Of a stretch of 35,507 bases of DNA, positions 14,487 through 21,984 are shown piece after piece; positions within the stretch are counted from its first letter, which is position 1; the number at the start of each line of letters is the position of its first letter. Origin of the DNA: DATKZS01 sp035527835 [NCBI: bacterium]. Lineage in GTDB: Bacteria; RBG-13-61-14. The notes beneath the pieces were generated by a model that was not told the DNA's origin, searched no databases, and worked only from the letters and a program-made list of their open reading frames with translations. The stretch is taken from positions 1 to 35,507 of the forward strand of contig DATKZS010000085.1 in the NCBI GenBank assembly GCA_035527835.1. Direction: 5' to 3'. Position numbers and translations under genes: made by a program.

Positions 14487-17400
14487 TCAGGAGCAGGAGG
14501 GGAGCGGGGCGCCGGGGCGGGAACCAACGCCGCGGGGCGCCGGCTGATGGGCGGCGGACCTAGGCGGGTCGAGGATTTTCAGGTGGTCCACGGTCAGGGT
14601 GACGGCGCTAGAGTCCTGCTCGACCAGGCCTTGCAGGAGGCAGGGCCGGTCGCGGTCAATGAGGTGGCAGAAGCGGCGGTAGGCCTCGGGGAAGAAGGTG
14701 GTCTCGTAGATGGCGGTGGTGTCCTCGAAGCTGAAGAACTCCATGGGCTCGTCGCGGCTGGTCGAGACGAGCTTGCCGGTGACGTACCAGCCGATGGTGG
14801 TGACGCGCTTTCCGACCCAGCGGGCGAGGTCTTTTGCGGGCACGTGGGACAGCGGCTTAAGGAGCGGGAGATAGAGGGCGAGGGGATGGCGGGAGACGAG
14901 GAATCCCAGGGTCTCGACCTCGTGGCGGAGCATGGTCTGGGCGTCGTAGCCGCGCGGCTTAGGCAGCTCGGAGGCGGGCGGATCGAAGAGGGGGAGGGAG
15001 GATCGCATGCGGGAGCGGCGGCCCGCGTGCTCTTCGAGCTTCCAGAGCAGGGCGGGCCGCGCGTCCTCCCCTTCCAGCGCGTCGAAGCAGCCGGCCTTGA
15101 CCAGCAGGCGGGCGTCACCGGGCGCCACGTCCGCGCGGCGCAGGAAGTCGGAGCAGGAGGCATAGGGGCCGCGGGAGCCGCGCTCGGCGATGACGGCGTC
15201 GAGCCCGGCCTCGCTGAGCCCCTTGAGCTGCATGAGTCCGACGCGCAGGGTCCGGCCGCGGCCCACGTAGTGCCTCTCGCTCGCGTTGACGTCGGGGCGC
15301 AGCACCTCGAGTCCCATGCGGCGGGCCTCGGAGACGTAGGCGAAGGCGGAGTAGTAGCCGCCCTGGTTGGAGATGACGGCGGCCATGAACTCGGCCGGGT
15401 GATGGCAACGGAGCCAGGCGGACTTGAACGACACGAGCGCGTACGAGGCGGAGTGGGGCTTGCAGAAGGAGTAGCCGGAGAAGGACATGATCATGTTCCA
15501 GATGCGGTCAATCACCTCGCGGGCCACGCCGCGCTCGCGCGCTCCCGCGTAAAAGCGCTCGCGATACTCGGCGAGCTTCTTGAACTTGTGCTTTTTGGAG
15601 AGGACCTTTCTGAGGCCGTCGCCGTCCACCGCGTCAAAGCCGCCGAGCGCCATGGCGACCTTGCACACGTCCTCCTGGTAACACATGATGCCGAAGGTGT
15701 CGGCGAGAATTTCCTCGACCAGCGGGTGGAGCGGCTCATAGGACCCGCCGTGGAGGCGGCGCACGTACTCGCGGATGAACTCGTTGGCCGCGGGCCGGAT
15801 GATGGAGGAATGCACGACCAGGCGCTCGAATTCGCCGGCGCGGGTCTTTTGCTGGAGCTGGCGCATGGCGGGCGACTCGACGTAGAAGACGCCGATGGTG
15901 TCGCCGCGGCCGAGCAGCGCGATGGTGTCGGGGTCGTCAATGGGGTTGAAGCGGCGGTAGCTGAGCTCGATACCCTCGTGGTCCTTCAAGGCGGCGAGCG
16001 AGTCGCGGACCACGGCCAGGGAGCGGTTGCCGAGCAGGTCAATTTTGACGAGTCCGCCGTCCTCGGCCTGGTCCTTTTCCCAGTGGATGATGTTGACGCC
16101 CTTCTTGGCGCGCTGGAGGGGCACGCGGCGGGTAAGGGCCCCGGGGGCGATGACCACGCCGCCGCAATGGACGGAGAGGTGGCGGGGGATTCCTTCCAAA
16201 GCGAGCGAGGTCGTGAGGATTTGCGGCCAGGGCGCTTCGAGCTTCAGGTCCTTGAACATGGGGTGGGTGCGGACGAGGCCGTCGGCGTCGTGCACGTCCC
16301 AGATGTGGCGCATGCGGCCGGTGACGCGCTTGATCTCGGGCGCGGGGATGCCGTGGACCTTGGCGATCTCGCGCACCGCGGCGCGCGCCTGCAGGCACAC
16401 GTGGTTCGCCACCATGGCGGCGTTCGTGTCTCCGTACTTTTTGAAGACGTAGTCGAGCACGTCGTCTCTGGTGTCCCACGGGAAGTCCACGTCAATGTCG
16501 GGCGGGTCCACGCGGCCGGGGTTAAGGAAGCGCTCGAAGAAGAGGTTGTGCCGGATCGGGTCCACGTGCGTGATCATGAGGCAATAGGAGACGATGCTGG
16601 CGGCGGCGCTGCCGCGGCCGCAGGTGATGGGAAAGCGCCGCACGATGTTCTCCACCACCAGGAAGTAGCTCGCGAAGTTCTTCCGGCTGATTACGCCGAG
16701 CTCGTGGTCGAGCCGCGCGCGCACCGCGGCCGTGATCCGGCCGTAGCGCTTTTTGGCGCCGGCCAGGCAGCGGGCGCGGAGCAGGCGGAAGGCCGCGTCC
16801 GGCGTGAGGCCCTCGAAGTCGGGGAAGAGGAGGCGGGTCCAGGGCGGTTCGTTCATGACGCACTGCTCGCTAAGCGCCAGGGCGTTGTTCACGGCCTCCG
16901 GGCAATGGGGGAAGCGGCGGACCATCTCGGATGGCGGCGCGAGCCAGGCGTCGGGGTGGGCCAACTCGGAGGGAGCGACGCGCGGGAGCGTGGTGTTGAG
17001 GTCAATGGCGCGGAGCAGGCGATGGAGCGGGTATTGGTCGGGCCGCGCGAACCAGGCGTCGGCCACGGCCAGTGGCGCGAGTCCGCGGTCATGGGAGAAG
17101 CGCAGCAGTGCGCGGGAGTCGTGGCCGGGCGCGAGCGCAACGTAAAGATCGCGGCGGCGCCCGGCCGGGATGAGCGCGTCGAGCAGCGCGGTGTCGGCCG
17201 AGATGACGGCGAGGCCTTCGCGATCGGCGGCGAGCGCGGCACAGAGGGAGAATGACGGGTCGAGGTGGCGGGCGGTGATGATCTGGCAGAGGCGCTCGTA
17301 GCCCGCGGCGCTTTTCACGACGAGGGCGGCGCGCTCGGAAGCGGTGGCGAGGTCGGCGCCGAGGATGGGGTGGAGCCCGTGCTCGATTGCGGCCTGCCAG

Positions 17401-17549
17401 AAGAAGACGGCGCCGTAGAGGCCGTTTACGTCGGTGAGCGCGAGCGAGGTCATGCCGTGGGCCTGCGCCGTGGCGCAGAGCTCGTCAAGCGACGACACGC
17501 CGCGCATGAAGCTGTAGTAGGAATGGGTGACGAGATGGGCGAAGCTCAC
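14487..17549 (-). CDS. dnaE2: DnaE2-like error-prone DNA polymerase III alpha subunit
   Basis: This 1020-residue C-family polymerase matches DnaE2/ImuC in length and context. The catalytic core is present: CGRGSAAAS near 310 and PPDIDVDFPWDTRDD near 350 with the paired aspartates, then YQEDVCKVAMALGGFDAVDGD and SGYSFCKPHSASYALVSF. A helix-hairpin-helix region (LMQLKGLSEAGLDAV) and a C-terminal OB domain (TTIGWYVTGKLV) follow. Between them, SSLPLFD resembles a beta-clamp-binding pentapeptide. The N-terminal PHP domain looks degenerate: HLVTHSYYS replaces H-x-H-x-H, and TDVNGLYG replaces T-D-H, so metal-dependent proofreading there is unlikely. The GTG start overlaps the imuB-like stop by 4 nt. 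It probably performs SOS-induced translesion synthesis together with that protein. Confidence 0.88.
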   Translation of the reverse strand: MSFAHLVTHSYYSFMRGVSSLDELCATAQAHGMTSLALTDVNGLYGAVFFWQAAIEHGLHPILGADLATASERAALVVKSAAGYERLCQIITARHLDPSFSLCAALAADREGLAVISADTALLDALIPAGRRRDLYVALAPGHDSRALLRFSHDRGLAPLAVADAWFARPDQYPLHRLLRAIDLNTTLPRVAPSELAHPDAWLAPPSEMVRRFPHCPEAVNNALALSEQCVMNEPPWTRLLFPDFEGLTPDAAFRLLRARCLAGAKKRYGRITAAVRARLDHELGVISRKNFASYFLVVENIVRRFPITCGRGSAAASIVSYCLMITHVDPIRHNLFFERFLNPGRVDPPDIDVDFPWDTRDDVLDYVFKKYGDTNAAMVANHVCLQARAAVREIAKVHGIPAPEIKRVTGRMRHIWDVHDADGLVRTHPMFKDLKLEAPWPQILTTSLALEGIPRHLSVHCGGVVIAPGALTRRVPLQRAKKGVNIIHWEKDQAEDGGLVKIDLLGNRSLAVVRDSLAALKDHEGIELSYRRFNPIDDPDTIALLGRGDTIGVFYVESPAMRQLQQKTRAGEFERLVVHSSIIRPAANEFIREYVRRLHGGSYEPLHPLVEEILADTFGIMCYQEDVCKVAMALGGFDAVDGDGLRKVLSKKHKFKKLAEYRERFYAGARERGVAREVIDRIWNMIMSFSGYSFCKPHSASYALVSFKSAWLRCHHPAEFMAAVISNQGGYYSAFAYVSEARRMGLEVLRPDVNASERHYVGRGRTLRVGLMQLKGLSEAGLDAVIAERGSRGPYASCSDFLRRADVAPGDARLLVKAGCFDALEGEDARPALLWKLEEHAGRRSRMRSSLPLFDPPASELPKPRGYDAQTMLRHEVETLGFLVSRHPLALYLPLLKPLSHVPAKDLARWVGKRVTTIGWYVTGKLVSTSRDEPMEFFSFEDTTAIYETTFFPEAYRRFCHLIDRDRPCLLQGLVEQDSSAVTLTVDHLKILDPPRSAAHQPAPRGVGSRPGAPLPSCS

Positions 17550-18703
17550 AGCGTCCTCCCGCAGCGGAGCGCGGACTCGCCGAACCGGGCGCGGACCTGG
17601 TCAAGGGCAACGGCGAGGCTGCGCTCGCGCTCGTTTTCGCGGTCGTGGTCGAAGAGGCCGAGCTGCCGCGGTCCGCGGGCGAGGTCTTTAAGGGTGAGGC
17701 CGAGCCAGCGCAGGCGCACGCGGCGGGCCCAGGTTTTTTCCAGGAGCTCGCCGGCCTTGGCGAAGACGGGGCGGTCGAGGTCGGCCGGCTCGCGGAGCGC
17801 GGCCTCGCGGGAGGCCGAGACGTGGTCGGCGTAAATGAGCTCGAGCTTCACGGAGCGGGCGCGGCAGCGCATGGCGCGGAGCCGGCGGGTAGCGCGCTCG
17901 GTCAGGAGGTAGAGGACGGCCATGACGGTATGGTCGTCGTTGGCGTCCTCCCCGAGGGTCTCCTCCTCCGCCACCAGGGGCGCGCGCTCGGGCGGGCGCA
18001 CCGGGGAGTCGTCAATGCCGCGGGCATACTGATGGAGCCGCCGTCCCATGGCGCCGAAGGCCATGACCAGGTGGTCGGCGGACACGGCCGCGAGCTCGCC
18101 CACCAGCGCGATGTTGAAGTCCGCGAGCCGGGCCGCCGTCTTGTCGCCGATGCCGGGCAGCACGTCCACCTCGAGCGGCGCCAGAAAGGCCGCCTCGCTC
18201 CCGGCAAAGACCTCGCACAAGCCGCGCGGACGGATCACCCGCGACGCCACCCGCGACACCAGCTTGTTTTGCGCCACCCCCACCGTGTTGCGCAAACACA
18301 GCCGGTCGCGGATCTCGCGGTTGATCTTGGCCGCCGTGTCCACCACCGAGCCGAAGAGGCGGCGGGTGCCGGTCAGGTCCAGGTGCAGATGCCCCGGCCG
18401 CCACGGCTCGACCAGCGGCGAATACGGCGCCACCAGGTCGAGCACGGAGAGCGCGGCCCGTCGGTAGAGCTGCTCGTTCGGCGGGATGACGATCAGGCCG
18501 CGGCAGAACTTCTTGGCGCTCGCCACCGCCATGCCCTTCCTCACGCCCTCCAGGTACGCCTCGCGCGAGATGGCCAGCGCCACCGCGCGCGGCGAGTTCA
18601 TGGCCGCAATCACCACCGGCCGCCCGCGCAACGCCGGGTCAATAATCCGCTCGACGCCGACGGGGAAGGCGGTGATGTTGATATGTAACAGCTCGCGGTC
18701 CAT
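17546..18703 (-). CDS. imuB: ImuB-like catalytically inactive Y-family polymerase homologue
   Basis: This 385-residue protein has the Y-family layout: palm/fingers to about 165, a thumb with helix-hairpin-helix DVLPGIGDKTAARL, then a little-finger domain. The catalytic acids are gone. The H-x-D-x-D-x-F element of DinB reads HINITAF, with N9 at the first Asp, and the S-L-D-E element reads W-R-P-G-H at 101-105. The following LHLDLTGTRRLFG matches the ImuB style. QLGLF at 347-351 is a canonical beta-clamp-binding pentapeptide. In mutasome systems ImuB is a non-catalytic hub that brings DnaE2 to the clamp, and dnaE2 follows here with a 4-nt overlap. No imuA partner is visible. The ribosome site is weak (AAAAGG). 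Confidence 0.87.
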   Translation of the reverse strand: MDRELLHINITAFPVGVERIIDPALRGRPVVIAAMNSPRAVALAISREAYLEGVRKGMAVASAKKFCRGLIVIPPNEQLYRRAALSVLDLVAPYSPLVEPWRPGHLHLDLTGTRRLFGSVVDTAAKINREIRDRLCLRNTVGVAQNKLVSRVASRVIRPRGLCEVFAGSEAAFLAPLEVDVLPGIGDKTAARLADFNIALVGELAAVSADHLVMAFGAMGRRLHQYARGIDDSPVRPPERAPLVAEEETLGEDANDDHTVMAVLYLLTERATRRLRAMRCRARSVKLELIYADHVSASREAALREPADLDRPVFAKAGELLEKTWARRVRLRWLGLTLKDLARGPRQLGLFDHDRENERERSLAVALDQVRARFGESALRCGRTL

Positions 18704-19103
18704 GGCCTTTTAAAAGTAGTCAGTAGCCCGTAGCCGGTAGCCAGGGCCGGAATCAAGGTCGCAGCGAGTAGAGCGTAGGGCGCAGGGCGCAGGGCGTGAT
18801 GGCGGCGGACGGATTCAGCTTTGACGCGTGAGCCGCCGGTCGGGCCCGGATCAGGCCGATTCACCGGCCTTGGCCCCTCTAATAGGCCCGTGCTTTAGCG
18901 CGGGTACTCCGGCGCCCCCTCTTCACGCCCGACCCCGTTTCAACGGGGTTCTTGAAATAACGGATTCATCCACGCCCCCCGCCGGCGGCTGAAGCCATTA
19001 TCGGGAAGGACGTTAAAACGCCCTCCTCACCCTCACCCACGCCCCGTAACCCGCCATAAATGGCGGGCCTAACAGCCTCGCGGGCAAGCCCGGTGAACCG
19101 GGC
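18704..19103. other. 400-bp gene-free stretch between imuB and the HEPN gene
   Basis: There is no credible coding sequence and no recognisable imuA remnant here. The imuB-proximal 60 bases hold CAGTAG/CGTAG/GGTAG-like short tandem units (18719-18745) and GCGCAGG-type units (18777-18797). The rest is a cluster of short GC-rich hairpins, listed separately. No convincing promoter for imuB was found, so its transcription may come from upstream or depend on boxes I cannot recognise. Confidence 0.6.
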
Positions 19104-19105
19104 TT
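18853..19105. repeat. Cluster of REP-like hairpins
   Basis: At least five compact palindromes follow one another. They are AGGCCG/CGGCCT (18853-18870), CCCGTGC/GCGCGGG with loop TTTA (18887-18904), ACCCCGTT/AACGGGGT with a 2-nt loop (18932-18949), CCCGCCA/TGGCGGG with loop TAAA (19050-19067), and AAGCCCGGT/ACCGGGCTT with loop GA (19086-19105). The last overlaps the HEPN gene's stop codon and could act as its 3' stabiliser or terminator. The spacing and stem lengths resemble REP/BIME clusters. Confidence 0.72.
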
Positions 19106-20174
19106 ATATCGGCGCCGCGGCTTTTTGCTTTATGATTCCAATATCCCTGAGTATTTGCTCTTTCCCTTTTTGTTCTTCTATACTTTTTCCAAGCATGAAC
19201 AGGATTATTCTCCTGCAAGCATCAAAGATCAGCTCTATCTCACATTCTTCAATTTTCAGAGTTTTATCATCGTATGCGAAGCCGTGCATAATATTATTTC
19301 TCTCACTGTAGTACTTGCTTTCCATTAATTTTTTTACGTATCTTTTTTCTTGGATTGATCCTGGTAATAGTTTGTGAATGCTGTTAGCTAATTTGCTGAC
19401 TTTCCCCCGATATCCATCGGGCTTTAAGCATAACAACTCAAGAATCATGCAAGAAAAAGCGATCCTTTGATCTGTATACTCCGCGTCCTGTGCGATCATA
19501 TACCAGTTTATTGCAAACCTTAGATACCTGAAGGCCGGGTCGTTTATTTTATCAAGGAATAATGTCTTGATCCTTTCCTCTAAACGCATAAAATCATTTT
19601 TATTGCCGTTCTGCCAGTAAAATCTCTTATATTGCCTTTCCTTCCATTCAATCATCTGCATAAATTGCTCTGAAGAGCATGCTTCACCTGTGATATTATC
19701 TTCTAGACGTTTCTTGTAATTTTGATGGGCTTGTTTAAGATATTCTGGCACATCCCATTCCGGAATATTTTGTAAGCATGGCAAGTCGGGGTGGGCTAAA
19801 CATTTTTCCAATGAACCGCTCGCTCCATCCTCTCGATATGTTCTGGTTGTGAAGGCGGGGAATTTATACAGTAGTCTCAGAGCACAACCTACGGACGTGA
19901 GGTGCTTATCATGGAGTTCTTTTGAGCTAAAACAAAGAAAATATTTGTTCTTAATAATATTTTCTCTTTCATACCTTGTGGGTATCAAGGTGCCTACGCT
20001 TAAAGTATTTTCACCTGAATCTCCCTGCTTCCGTTTAAACCATTCATTTAGCTGTTCTTCCGTCAGTTTGATGAAAGAACAGTAAGGCAGTTTTATTCCG
20101 GAGATTGAAAACTCATCTGAAGCATTAAAGCAGCCTAATGGCGTTATTGAATAAAAATCTATTTCATCGTTCAT
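19104..20174 (-). CDS. HEPN-domain protein (ApeA-like), putative RNase
   Basis: This 356-residue protein shows no close named match that I can recall for its N-terminal 200 residues. The C-terminal third is alpha-helical, with IAFSCMILELL followed by the motif R292-N293-x3-H297 (ERNNIMHG). That is the catalytic R-polar-x3-H signature of HEPN ribonucleases, found in many toxins and defence effectors including Apea-like proteins. Base composition is far more AT-rich than the neighbours, except for the last codons (AAAPI), which are GC-rich and overlap a hairpin. GAGGTG lies eight bases before the ATG. The TPR gene ends 63 bp upstream on the same strand, so the two likely form an operon. RNase activity and a defence role are inferences. 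Confidence 0.7.
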   Translation of the reverse strand: MNDEIDFYSITPLGCFNASDEFSISGIKLPYCSFIKLTEEQLNEWFKRKQGDSGENTLSVGTLIPTRYERENIIKNKYFLCFSSKELHDKHLTSVGCALRLLYKFPAFTTRTYREDGASGSLEKCLAHPDLPCLQNIPEWDVPEYLKQAHQNYKKRLEDNITGEACSSEQFMQMIEWKERQYKRFYWQNGNKNDFMRLEERIKTLFLDKINDPAFRYLRFAINWYMIAQDAEYTDQRIAFSCMILELLCLKPDGYRGKVSKLANSIHKLLPGSIQEKRYVKKLMESKYYSERNNIMHGFAYDDKTLKIEECEIELIFDACRRIILFMLGKSIEEQKGKEQILRDIGIIKQKAAAPI

Positions 20175-20237
20175 CGTTTTAGCACCTCTTCTCTTCGGTC
20201 TCTATCTTGAGCCAAGCGGGCGCCCGCCATGGTAAAC

Positions 20238-21557
20238 CTATTTGTAGATGAGATTGAATAATTTATCGGCAAAGTCTTTATCAAGCTCTTTTAGTATCTT
20301 GTACTCTTCAAGTGCCGAGCTCCTATCTCCTGTTGCCAGGCAGGCAATCCCAAGGTTATAGTGCAATTTTGAAAAATCCGGCTTGGTCCTTATGCCCTGC
20401 TTAAAAGCCTGTATCGCTTCATCCCTTCGCCCGAGTCTGCCGTAAGCAACCCCAAGGTTACAGTGCGGTTCCGCATCATCCGAGTTTATTATTATGGCCT
20501 GTTTATATTCCTCAATTGCTTCCTGCGTTCGCCCGAGTTCGTCGTAAGCAACTCCAAGGTTAGAGTGTGCTTTCGCATCATCCGGGTTTATTATTATGGC
20601 CTGTTTATATTCCTCAATTGCTTCCCGTGTTCGCCCGAGTTCGTCGTAGGAGACCGCAAGGTTAAAATGCGCTTTAGCATCACCAGGGTTTATCCTTATA
20701 GCCTGCTCATATTCTCCGATTTGTTCTTGCCTTCGACCGAGTTTGCCGTAAGCATTCCCGAGGTTAAAATGCGCTAGTGCATAATCCGGCTTGATCCTGA
20801 TGGCCTGCTGAAATTCTCCGATTTCTCCTTGCGTTTGCCCGAGTTCGCCGTAAGCATTACCAAGGCCAATGTGCGCTTCCGCATCATCCGGGTTGATCCT
20901 GATAGCCTGTTTATATTCACGGATTGCTTCCCGCGTTCGGCCGAGTCGGCTGTAAGAGACTCCAAGGTTAAAGTGCGCTACCATATAGTCCGAGCTAATC
21001 CTTATGGCCTGCTTGTAAGCCTCGATCTCTTCATTCACTCTTCCGAGTTTTCCGTATGCGAATCCGAGGCTGCAGTGCGCTTCCGCATCATCCGGGTTGA
21101 TCCTGATGGTCTGCTTATAAGCCACGACTGCTTCCTGCATTAGCCCGAGGGAAGCGTAAGCAGTTCCAAGGTAATAGTGCGCTTTCTCATTGTCCGGTTT
21201 AATTATTATGGCTTGTTTGTAAGCCTCGATCGCTTCATTCTGCCGTCCGAGTTGCGCATATGAACGTCCAATTATGACTTTAAGGTTGCTGTGTGCTTCC
21301 GCATGGTCCGGTTTGATCCTGACGGCCTGCGTGTAGGCCTCGGCTGCTTCGTTCCACCGCCCGAGGTTACCGTATGCGTTTCCAAGTTTGCAATGCGCAT
21401 CCGCATAGTCGGGTTTGATACTAATTGCCTGCTTGAAAGCCTCACTTGCTTCATTCCACCGACCGAGATTGCAATATGTGACTCCAAGAGTGTATTGCTC
21501 TTGCTCATCACTTTTGGCGCGATTGAAAGGCTTGATCGCTTTTTCCCACCAGTTCAT
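20238..21557 (-). CDS. TPR-repeat protein with twelve tandem repeats
   Basis: After about 17 residues (MNWWEKAIKPFNRAK), essentially the whole 439-residue product is twelve tandem 34-residue tetratricopeptide repeats. They follow the pattern A-H-x-N-L-G-x-A-Y-x-x-L-G-R-x-x-E-A-I-x-x-Y-K-Q-A-I-x-I. The third has a small insertion (KVIIGRSYAQ). No signal peptide, enzyme domain or transmembrane segment is present, so it is a cytosolic scaffold or sensor surface. Repeats 9 and 10 are nearly identical in DNA, pointing to recent internal duplication. AAGGGGTGA precedes the ATG. Composition is AT-rich, like the downstream HEPN gene, with which it is probably cotranscribed. TPR proteins commonly bind partner proteins or peptides. 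Whether it controls the HEPN protein is untested. Confidence 0.85.
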   Translation of the reverse strand: MNWWEKAIKPFNRAKSDEQEQYTLGVTYCNLGRWNEASEAFKQAISIKPDYADAHCKLGNAYGNLGRWNEAAEAYTQAVRIKPDHAEAHSNLKVIIGRSYAQLGRQNEAIEAYKQAIIIKPDNEKAHYYLGTAYASLGLMQEAVVAYKQTIRINPDDAEAHCSLGFAYGKLGRVNEEIEAYKQAIRISSDYMVAHFNLGVSYSRLGRTREAIREYKQAIRINPDDAEAHIGLGNAYGELGQTQGEIGEFQQAIRIKPDYALAHFNLGNAYGKLGRRQEQIGEYEQAIRINPGDAKAHFNLAVSYDELGRTREAIEEYKQAIIINPDDAKAHSNLGVAYDELGRTQEAIEEYKQAIIINSDDAEPHCNLGVAYGRLGRRDEAIQAFKQGIRTKPDFSKLHYNLGIACLATGDRSSALEEYKILKELDKDFADKLFNLIYK

Positions 21558-21629
21558 GGTTCACCCCTTTTTCTAATTCGCACAGATAGACCTTGATTAA
21601 TTCATTCGAGCGGTCGAGGGGAACATGGA

Positions 21630-21698
21630 TCAGATATAGAAAACAACGACGGCGATCAAGTTTGCGGTCTTGGATTTGGGGGTCATTGTCAGCGCCAT
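21630..21698 (-). CDS. Candidate 22-residue small ORF / leader peptide
   Basis: A 22-codon ORF (start MALTMTPKSKTAN, hydrophobic tail LIAVVVFYI, TGA stop) has an unusually good AAAGGAGG site (21706-21713) seven bases before its ATG. A promoter-like pair lies upstream at 21726-21754. It ends 72 bp before the TPR start. It could be a small membrane peptide, a type I-like toxin or a translated leader. Its shortness allows chance occurrence, but the complete set of expression signals argues otherwise. Confidence 0.5.
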   Translation of the reverse strand: MALTMTPKSKTANLIAVVVFYI

Positions 21699-21725
21699 GA
21701 TCTTTCCTCCTTTGCTTTGGGGACC

Positions 21726-21754
21726 AATATACTAATAAAAAATTGCATGGGCAA
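21726..21754 (-). promoter_or_regulatory. Candidate promoter of the small ORF-TPR-HEPN island
   Basis: On the minus strand, TTGCCC (21749-21754) and TATATT (21726-21731) are separated by 17 bp. The expected start near 21719 gives a leader of about 20 nt. The promoter lies at the edge of the AT-rich island, next to the 33-bp inverted repeat, so the island appears able to drive its own expression. Confidence 0.5.
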
Positions 21755-21764
21755 GCGGGCGCAA

Positions 21765-21951
21765 GCTTTGGAGTGCGCGCGGCTTGCCGCCGCTTTCGTT
21801 CGGCCAGCTTGCCGGCCGGTATCGGAACAAGTTCTTCAATCCGCCAGGAACATGCTTGACGTACTCCCCAGCTTTGGTTGCACAAGGAGCGTCCGCCGGG
21901 AGCAAGCTCCCGGCTCGGGAAAGCGGCGGCAAGCCGCGCGCACTCCAAAGC
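21765..21951. repeat. 33-bp perfect inverted repeat with inner palindromes
   Basis: Perfect 33-bp arms lie at 21765-21797 and 21919-21951. The left arm starts GCTTTGGAGTGCGCG. The centre contains a further palindrome GCCGGGAGC/GCTCCCGGC (21895-21914) and GC-rich CAGCTTGCCGG-type sequence. It separates lexA from the AT-rich TPR-HEPN island. No transposase or coding sequence lies within it. Confidence 0.85.
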
Positions 21952-21984
21952 GCGGGGCGCGCAGTCCAGGGCGGCAAGCCCCAA

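Noticed and set aside
14547-17255. 902-codon plus-strand open frame opposite dnaE2
   Set aside because: It is antisense to a clear polymerase gene. Its composition is Gly/Ala/Val/His-rich with no motif, which is typical of a high-GC shadow frame.
17645-18688. 347-codon plus-strand open frame opposite imuB
   Set aside because: Shadow frame; the minus-strand product aligns with Y-family features throughout.
17546-18703. Active DNA polymerase IV (DinB)
   Set aside because: Both metal-binding acid sites are missing (N9, G104-H105), so the ImuB-like reading fits better.
20463-21143. Plus-strand repeated open frames opposite the TPR gene
   Set aside because: They are mirror images of the TPR repeat periodicity; the minus-strand translation is textbook TPR.
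21765-21951. Insertion sequence or MITE with target duplication
   Set aside because: There is no transposase and no clear flanking direct repeat. It is kept as an inverted repeat of unknown origin.
21508-21984. 158-codon minus-strand open frame across the inverted repeat
   Set aside because: It runs through the palindromic repeat and into the TPR start, with no ribosome site or motif. The 22-codon ORF in another frame has far better signals.
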